Assembly: GCA_023457295.1 (NCBI GenBank)
Contig: JAEWLZ010000043.1
Location: 1 to 20,618 of the forward strand
Source of the DNA: Cyanobacteria bacterium OH_PDB_112
GTDB lineage: Bacteria > Cyanobacteriota > Vampirovibrionia > Gastranaerophilales > CAJFVJ01
DNA length: 20,618 bases
Direction of reading: 5' to 3'
The notes beneath the pieces are model-generated. The model was given only the letters and a program-made list of their open reading frames with translations, had not been told where the DNA came from and made no database searches. The translations under genes and the position numbers were made by a program. How positions within the stretch are numbered: position 1 is the first letter of the stretch; every line of letters starts with the position of its first letter. Below are positions 15,797-20,618 of the stretch, in pieces.

Positions 15797-16601
15797 TCCA
15801 CTTGATGATAACAACAAAAATACTCTTAAAAGCCATGAAATAAAATTAGGAACATCTTATTGCCTTGGAGAACAAAAAAATATTCAAGATGACAGAATAG
15901 ATGTTACAGATGACAATTTTTTAAAAAGGCTGACCCCCGAGCTGTCCGGAAAAATAAAAGAAACTATATCAATAGCTGAACAAAAAGCTCAAACTATAAT
16001 ACAGCAAGCCCAAATCGAAGGTGAACAAATTAAACTTCAAGCTAGAGAACAAGGTATTCAAGAAGGTATTTTAGAAGGTCAAAATCAAGGATATCAAGAC
16101 GGCTATCATCATGCATTAAATGAATTTCGCGAAAAAATAATAAGCGTTGACAGACTTATAGGAAATATCATAAATGCCAAATCCGAAATTTATCACTCCG
16201 GAGAAGATGAATTGCTCGAGTTTGTTATGCTTATAGCCGAAAAATTGGCGCATACACAAATAACTTTTGACAACACAGCTATAAAGAAAATTATTATTGA
16301 CGCCGCATCAGAATTAAGAGAAAAAGAAACCATAAAAGTTCTTATTCACCCTGAATTGGCGCATAAAATATATTCGATTTCGGATGATATAAAAGATACT
16401 ATTTACGGGTTAAAAAACCTTAAAATACTTGAAGACCGCACAGTTTCTCCTGACGGTGTGATAATAGAATCACCAGAATCAAGAGTCGATGCAAGACTTG
16501 CTACTCAAGTAGAAACTTTAATGGAAGCTTTGACAAAAGAAAAAATTCAAACACCAATTTTGGAAGAAAAAGAAATCAATGTTGAACCTGACACAATATA
16601 A
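15789..16601 (+). CDS. fliH: Flagellar export ATPase regulator FliH
   Basis: 270 residues from TTG at 15789. FliH binds FliI and docks it at the export gate. A Gln/Glu-rich helix (about 50-88) leads into the FliH glycine repeat, five Gly at four-residue spacing (G89, G93, G97, G101, G105; EGILEGQNQGYQDGY). The C-terminal half (about 110-255) is the FliH/YscL-type domain with ELLEFVMLIAEKLA and VSPDGVIIESPESRVDARL. The TTG is chosen because GGAGG (15775-15779) lies 9 bases before it. ATG at 15780 touches the Shine-Dalgarno and GTG at 15768 has none. It overlaps the fliG stop by 8 bp and the fliI start by 23 bp. Confidence 0.9.
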   Translation: MSNPLDDNNKNTLKSHEIKLGTSYCLGEQKNIQDDRIDVTDDNFLKRLTPELSGKIKETISIAEQKAQTIIQQAQIEGEQIKLQAREQGIQEGILEGQNQGYQDGYHHALNEFREKIISVDRLIGNIINAKSEIYHSGEDELLEFVMLIAEKLAHTQITFDNTAIKKIIIDAASELREKETIKVLIHPELAHKIYSISDDIKDTIYGLKNLKILEDRTVSPDGVIIESPESRVDARLATQVETLMEALTKEKIQTPILEEKEINVEPDTI

Positions 16602-17892
16602 AAAAAACTTAAAAAGTATAACTACTTTTCGACATATAGGAAAAGTTTTACAGGTAATCGGACTCACTATTGAAGCTGACGGACCTGAATCAAGTATTGG
16701 TGATTTATGCAAAATTTACAATAAACTCGGTGATGAAAATTATATTAACGCAGAAGTTGTAGGATTTCGTGAAGAAAAAGTTCTTCTAATGCCTTTAGGT
16801 TCTATGGAAGGATTAAAACCGGGAGCAATAGTTATAAATACCAACTCTCCTATAAAAGTTAAAGTAGGGTCAGGACTTTTAGGAAGAGTTTTGGATGGAC
16901 TAGGCAATCCTCTTGACGGTCTTGGCGAAATTCGCTCAAATAAATACCGAAATACCCATTCTGAAAGCGTAAATCCAATGATTAAAAAACCTATTGACGA
17001 AATTCTTTCTTTTGGAATTCGTTCAATAGATTCATTCATGACAGTAGGAAAAGGTCAAAGGATGGGGGTTTTTGCGGGCTCAGGGGTCGGCAAAAGTACT
17101 ACTCTTGCTATGATTGCAAGAAACACGGAAGCCGATGTCAACGTTCTTGCCTTAATCGGTGAACGTGGACGAGAAGTTCGAGAATTTGTTGAGAAAACTT
17201 TAGGAGAAGAAGGTCTTGCAAAGTCTGTCGTAGTAGTAGCAACATCAGAACAGCCTTCTCTGGTAAAAATAAAAGCCGCTTTTGTCGCGACTACAATTGC
17301 GGAATATTTTCGTGACCAAGGCAAAGATGTCCTTTTCATGCTTGATTCAGTTACCCGTATTGCTATGGCGCAAAGGGAAGTTGGACTTGCAATAGGAGAG
17401 CCTCCTGCCACACGCGGATATACTCCTTCTGTTTTTGCTCTTATGCCTAAACTGCTTGAAAGAACAGGTACAAGCGATAAAGGAACTATTACCGGACTTT
17501 ATACCGTATTAGTAGAAGGTGATGATTTTAACGAACCGATATCAGATACTGTAAGAAGTATTTTGGATGGTCACGTTATGTTATCAAGAGATTTAGCTCA
17601 TAAAAATCACTACCCCGCTGTTGATGTATTACAAAGTATAAGTAGGGTTATGACTGAAATTACAGATCCAGAACATAAAAAATCCGCTGCAATAATAAGG
17701 GATTTGCTTGCGGTTTATCATAAAAATATTGACCTAATTAATATAGGAGCTTATGTTATGGGGACAGATCCCAAAATTGACAGAGCCATACAGCTTATTG
17801 ATGAAATTAATTTATTTTTGTGTCAATCTATAAATGAAAAAACTTCGTTTGAAGAAACCATATCCAAATTAATTGAAATAGCGGCAAGATAA
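16579..17892 (+). CDS. fliI: Flagellar protein export ATPase FliI
   Basis: 437 residues, full length. FliI is the F1-beta-like hexameric ATPase of the flagellar type III export machine. Walker A is GSGVGKST (167-174), followed by ERGREV (195-200, catalytic Glu region), Walker B VLFMLDSVTR (251-260) and the conserved GEPPATRGYTPSVFALMPKL (273-292). The N-terminal beta-barrel and a C-terminal helical domain are complete. It starts 23 bp inside fliH, which suggests coupled translation. Its TAA stop shares one base with the ATG of the acsD-like gene. FliJ normally follows FliI; no fliJ is seen here. Confidence 0.97.
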   Translation: MLNLTQYKKNLKSITTFRHIGKVLQVIGLTIEADGPESSIGDLCKIYNKLGDENYINAEVVGFREEKVLLMPLGSMEGLKPGAIVINTNSPIKVKVGSGLLGRVLDGLGNPLDGLGEIRSNKYRNTHSESVNPMIKKPIDEILSFGIRSIDSFMTVGKGQRMGVFAGSGVGKSTTLAMIARNTEADVNVLALIGERGREVREFVEKTLGEEGLAKSVVVVATSEQPSLVKIKAAFVATTIAEYFRDQGKDVLFMLDSVTRIAMAQREVGLAIGEPPATRGYTPSVFALMPKLLERTGTSDKGTITGLYTVLVEGDDFNEPISDTVRSILDGHVMLSRDLAHKNHYPAVDVLQSISRVMTEITDPEHKKSAAIIRDLLAVYHKNIDLINIGAYVMGTDPKIDRAIQLIDEINLFLCQSINEKTSFEETISKLIEIAAR

Positions 17893-18755
17893 TGAAAATC
17901 AGAAACTTAGAAATAGATAAAATAAAACTTACAGGCGAAAGTTCAATGCCTTTTGTTGAACTTGATAAAAATAATTTCAAAACAGCTATTGAAATTTTAA
18001 TAAAAATTCCCGAAAGTTACCAAAATACTCTTAAAAAAGCCTGGTGCAACAGCTACAAAAACCCGATAGACTACGCAAAAGCCGCAACAAAGAAAAAATC
18101 GGATTTTTTGGCAATAAAATTTAATCTGAATGAAGAAGATATTCAAAACGGAATCGAAGAATACATAGATATATTAAAAGAAATTGAAAAAGTTGCAACG
18201 AAACCTTTGATAATAACGGGTTCTGAAAATAACGAAATTGATGAAGTAATTTTACCCGAGCTTATACAAATCCTCGAAAAACCTGCCATTGTGGGTAGTG
18301 TTAATGAAAATACCTACAAAAAAATTCTCCCGCACTGCGAAAAGCATTTCGTAATAGCAAGAACTCCAATAGACATAAACCTTGCAAAAGAGTTGAATAT
18401 TTTGATAAGCGATACGAATTTCCCGAAAGATAAAATTCTTATCGACACAACAATAGGCGCACTAGGCTACGGTTTAGACTATGCATACAGCGTGATAGAA
18501 CGTATTAAGCAAGCTGCTTTTGACGGTGATGAGTACTTAAATATGCCAATCATTGCTTTTGTCGGAGATGAAGTTTGGAAAACAAAAGAAACAAAATCTT
18601 CTGATTATTCCTCTTCTTGGGGAAATCTTGAAGAACGTTCTATAATTTGGGAAATTTCAACAAGCGGTGCTTTTATGTCGGCAGGTGCAAACATAATTGT
18701 AGTAAGGCATCCAAAAACTCTTGATACACTAGGTAAATTAATTTCAAAAGGATAA
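17892..18755 (+). CDS. acsD: Corrinoid iron-sulfur protein small subunit (AcsD/CdhD-like)
   Basis: 287 residues. It matches the CO dehydrogenase/acetyl-CoA synthase delta subunit, the TIM-barrel small subunit of the corrinoid iron-sulfur protein that carries a methyl group in the acetyl-CoA pathway. Diagnostic blocks are PLIITGSENNEIDEVILPE (105-123), ILIDTTIGALGYGLDYAYSV (182-201), ERIKQAAFDGDEYLNMPII (203-221) and VGDEVWKTKE (224-233). The length is somewhat under the roughly 310 residues of acetogen AcsD, mainly at the N-terminus. It is fused in translation to fliI (TAATG) and precedes the large-subunit gene by 2 bp. No methyltransferase, CODH or ACS gene lies in this window, so whether it serves carbon fixation, methyl transfer or something else is open. 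Confidence 0.85.
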   Translation: MKIRNLEIDKIKLTGESSMPFVELDKNNFKTAIEILIKIPESYQNTLKKAWCNSYKNPIDYAKAATKKKSDFLAIKFNLNEEDIQNGIEEYIDILKEIEKVATKPLIITGSENNEIDEVILPELIQILEKPAIVGSVNENTYKKILPHCEKHFVIARTPIDINLAKELNILISDTNFPKDKILIDTTIGALGYGLDYAYSVIERIKQAAFDGDEYLNMPIIAFVGDEVWKTKETKSSDYSSSWGNLEERSIIWEISTSGAFMSAGANIIVVRHPKTLDTLGKLISKG

Positions 18756-18757
18756 AA

Positions 18758-20113
18758 ATGGCACTAACAGGACTTCAAATTTTCAAAATGCTACCAGGCG
18801 GAAAAAAAGAACCCGAATCAAACTGCAAAAAATGCGGGTTTCCTACCTGTATGGCTTTTGCGATGAAACTTGCAAAAGGTGATATTTCTGTTGATGAATG
18901 CCCTTACATTCCACACAGTTTAAAAAATTTGCTTGATGAACAAAAACGACCTTCTCAATTTGAGTATGCTTTCGGCACACCAAAACAACAAATGAAAATC
19001 GGTGGTGAAACAGTTCTTTTCCGTCATGAAAAAACATTCCATAATCAGCCTGTTATTTCGGTAAATCTGAAATCCAGCGATGATGACTTCAAACAAAAAT
19101 TTAAAAAAATTCAAAATTATTCAATTGAAAGAGTCGGCGAAGAATTCAAGATAACCACTGTAAATCTTATCGATGACGGTGAAGAATTTATTGAAAAAGT
19201 TAAATTTTTATCAAACAAAAATCAACCTATGATTTTGACATCATCCTCATCAAAAAAAATTACGGAAGCTCTTAAAATAACAGGATTAAACAAGCCGATA
19301 GTGAATTTGATTTCAAAAAATCTTAGTACAATCATTAAAATTCAGCAAAAATTTGATGTAATTGTTGTTTTGTACGGCAAAAATTTTGAAGAACTTAAAA
19401 CAAAATCTCAAGAATTTAGGCGTTTGGGCGGCAAAAAAGCCGTATTAATGCTTACTACTTCTTTATCCAAACCTTTTGAATTTGTAAGAGATATGACTAA
19501 AATTCGCCAACTGGCAATGAAAGAAAAAGATGAAAATTTTGCATATCCGATAATGACTCAAATTCAGTTTTCTTTTGACAAATATTATGATGCGCTTTTG
19601 GCTACAATTTCTCTTTGCAAATACTCAAATATTTTAATTTTGCCCGAGTTAGACGAAGCTATTCTTACATCGCTATTTACTCTAAGTCAGGGACTTTACA
19701 CAGACCCTCAAAAACCTCTTCAGGTAGAAGCGAAACTATACGAAGTCGGAGAACCGGACAAAAACTCTCCTGTTTTTGTTACCACAAATTTTGCACTTAC
19801 ATATTTTGCGGTCGTAACAGAGATAGAAGGTCTCGATAAAGGTGCTTACCTTGTAATTACAGATTCTGACGGAATGAGCGTACTTACCGCATGGTCGGCT
19901 TCAAAACTTACGGGAGAAATCATTGCAAAAGCGATTAAATCAAGCGGTATAGAAGAAAAAATCGCCCATAGAGATTTGATTATACCCGGATTTATTGATG
20001 TTTTGACAGAAGAAATCAATATGGAGCTGCCTGACTGGAATGTTGTCATAGGTCCAAATGAAGCATCAGATTTATTGAAATTTTTAAAAACCTATGAAAA
20101 ATCCAAAGTCTAA
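18758..20113 (+). CDS. acsC: Corrinoid iron-sulfur protein large subunit (AcsC/CdhE-like)
   Basis: 451 residues, the usual AcsC length. The N-terminal [4Fe-4S] domain has C23, C26, C31 and C48 (NCKKCGFPTC, then DECPYI), used in the family for reductive activation of the cobalamin. A TIM-barrel middle (about 60-310) carries the conserved start FEYAFGTPKQQMKIGGETV (63-81) and KKAVLMLTTS. The C-terminal corrinoid-binding domain shows YLVITDSDGMSVLTAWSASK and ends in WNVVIGPNEASDLLKFLK, both typical. AAAAGGA precedes the ATG, 2 bp after acsD. Together with that gene it should form the heterodimeric methyl carrier. All four cluster cysteines are present, so it looks functional. Confidence 0.87.
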   Translation: MALTGLQIFKMLPGGKKEPESNCKKCGFPTCMAFAMKLAKGDISVDECPYIPHSLKNLLDEQKRPSQFEYAFGTPKQQMKIGGETVLFRHEKTFHNQPVISVNLKSSDDDFKQKFKKIQNYSIERVGEEFKITTVNLIDDGEEFIEKVKFLSNKNQPMILTSSSSKKITEALKITGLNKPIVNLISKNLSTIIKIQQKFDVIVVLYGKNFEELKTKSQEFRRLGGKKAVLMLTTSLSKPFEFVRDMTKIRQLAMKEKDENFAYPIMTQIQFSFDKYYDALLATISLCKYSNILILPELDEAILTSLFTLSQGLYTDPQKPLQVEAKLYEVGEPDKNSPVFVTTNFALTYFAVVTEIEGLDKGAYLVITDSDGMSVLTAWSASKLTGEIIAKAIKSSGIEEKIAHRDLIIPGFIDVLTEEINMELPDWNVVIGPNEASDLLKFLKTYEKSKV

Positions 20114-20131
20114 AATAAGCTTCCAATCTAA

Positions 20132-20188
20132 GCCTAAAGCCAAAAATATTATAAATAATTAACACAAAATTAATTTTAGGCATTTGGC
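20132..20188 (+). repeat. Inverted repeats after acsC, possible terminator
   Basis: GCCTAAA (20132-20138) pairs with TTTAGGC (20175-20181), and AATTAA with TTAATT lies inside (20157-20162 and 20170-20175). GCCAAA (20139-20144) also has a partner, TTTGGC (20183-20188), giving an alternative fold. Only short T runs follow, so termination is uncertain. Confidence 0.3.
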
Positions 20189-20212
20189 AGTTTGTTTGAA
20201 GTAAAATAAAAG
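20184..20212 (+). promoter_or_regulatory. Possible promoter of the nifU-like gene
   Basis: TTGGCA (20184-20189) and TAAAAG (20207-20212) are separated by 17 bp, matching sigma-70 spacing with 5/6 and 4/6 agreement. It lies 55 bp before the ATG in a 154-bp gap, so a separate transcript from acsC is plausible. Confidence 0.35.
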
Positions 20213-20267
20213 CATAGAAAAAATTTTTCAATACTATCAAATAGCGATATAGAAAAGGTAAGAAATC

Positions 20268-20618
20268 ATGTGGGATTATTCAGAAAAAGTAATGGATCAT
20301 TATAGAAACCCAAGAAATGTAGGAATCATTGAAGATGCTTCTGCAATAGGAGTTACAGGAAACATAACTTGCGGTGACTCATTAGTATTATATTTAAAAA
20401 TTGATGAAAACAATATTATTACCGATGCGAAATTCCAAACTTTCGGTTGCGGTTCTGCTGTGGCATCGTCAAGTATTTTGACAGAAATGGTTATAGGAAA
20501 AACCGTAGAAGAAGCTCAAAAAATCTCAAACAAAGACATCGCAGAAGCCCTCGGAGGACTTCCTGCTCAAAAACTTCATTGCAGTGTTATGGGAAAAGAA
20601 GCTCTTGATGATGCAATA
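20268..20618 (+). CDS. nifU: NifU/IscU-type Fe-S cluster scaffold, 3' end cut by the window
   Basis: 117 residues are visible and the frame is open to the last base. Such proteins assemble [2Fe-2S] or [4Fe-4S] clusters with a cysteine desulfurase. The three ligand cysteines are C35 (TCGD, with the conserved Asp37), C61 (FGCGSAVASSS) and C105 (LHCSVMG). YSEKVMDHYRNPRNVG is the usual N-terminus, and NKDIAEALGGLP (88-99) is of NifU rather than E. coli IscU style. Whether a C-terminal Nfu or ferredoxin domain follows cannot be seen. AAAAGG lies 10 bases before the ATG. It may supply clusters for the adjacent AcsC-like protein, but it is a housekeeping function in any case. Confidence 0.93.
   Translation, partial: MWDYSEKVMDHYRNPRNVGIIEDASAIGVTGNITCGDSLVLYLKIDENNIITDAKFQTFGCGSAVASSSILTEMVIGKTVEEAQKISNKDIAEALGGLPAQKLHCSVMGKEALDDAI

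Noticed and set aside
17055..17411. 118-codon - strand open frame
   Set aside because: It is antisense to the conserved core of fliI and has shadow-like composition.

Overview
The window is AT-rich bacterial DNA carrying 21 protein genes, the last one cut by the window end. I see no rRNA, tRNA, CRISPR array or insertion sequence. The best guess for the host is a non-photosynthetic cyanobacterial relative of the Melainabacteria/Gastranaerophilales type. The first gene has the N- and C-terminal coiled-coil pattern I associate with that group, and PBS-lyase-type HEAT repeats, tig-clpP-clpX and a motile anaerobe-type gene set fit it. This assignment is inference (about 0.5 to 0.6).

Left part, + strand (9-4697): a coiled-coil protein with an inserted GLUG beta-helix domain. 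It is followed by a tightly overlapping four-gene operon: a HEAT-repeat protein, queC (7-deazaguanine synthesis for queuosine), a DUF366 protein and a membrane-anchored SPOR-domain protein.

Middle, - strand (4684-9769): the classic tig-clpP-clpX chaperone/protease operon, closed by a strong intrinsic terminator, then a 560-residue membrane protein with no known family whose end overlaps the SPOR gene.

A 419-bp divergent intergenic region (9770-10188) separates this from the right part. It contains a long-range inverted repeat whose 3' arm looks like an anti-Shine-Dalgarno sequence, so it may be a structured leader.

Right part, + strand (10189-20113): a NarL-type response regulator, a soluble histidine kinase, then flgB-flgC-fliE-fliF-fliG-fliH-fliI. 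This is the order of the Bacillus-type fla/che operon. Where fliJ would be expected, two genes for the corrinoid iron-sulfur protein of the acetyl-CoA (Wood-Ljungdahl) pathway follow (acsD-like, acsC-like), the first sharing one base with the fliI stop. After a 154-bp gap with its own possible promoter, a NifU/IscU-type Fe-S scaffold gene runs off the window.

The points most worth a second look are the corrinoid protein genes inside the flagellar operon, a near-perfect hairpin at the start of the kinase gene, the possible leader RNA before the regulator, the QueC/DUF366 pairing, and the GLUG domain inserted in a lineage-type coiled-coil protein.
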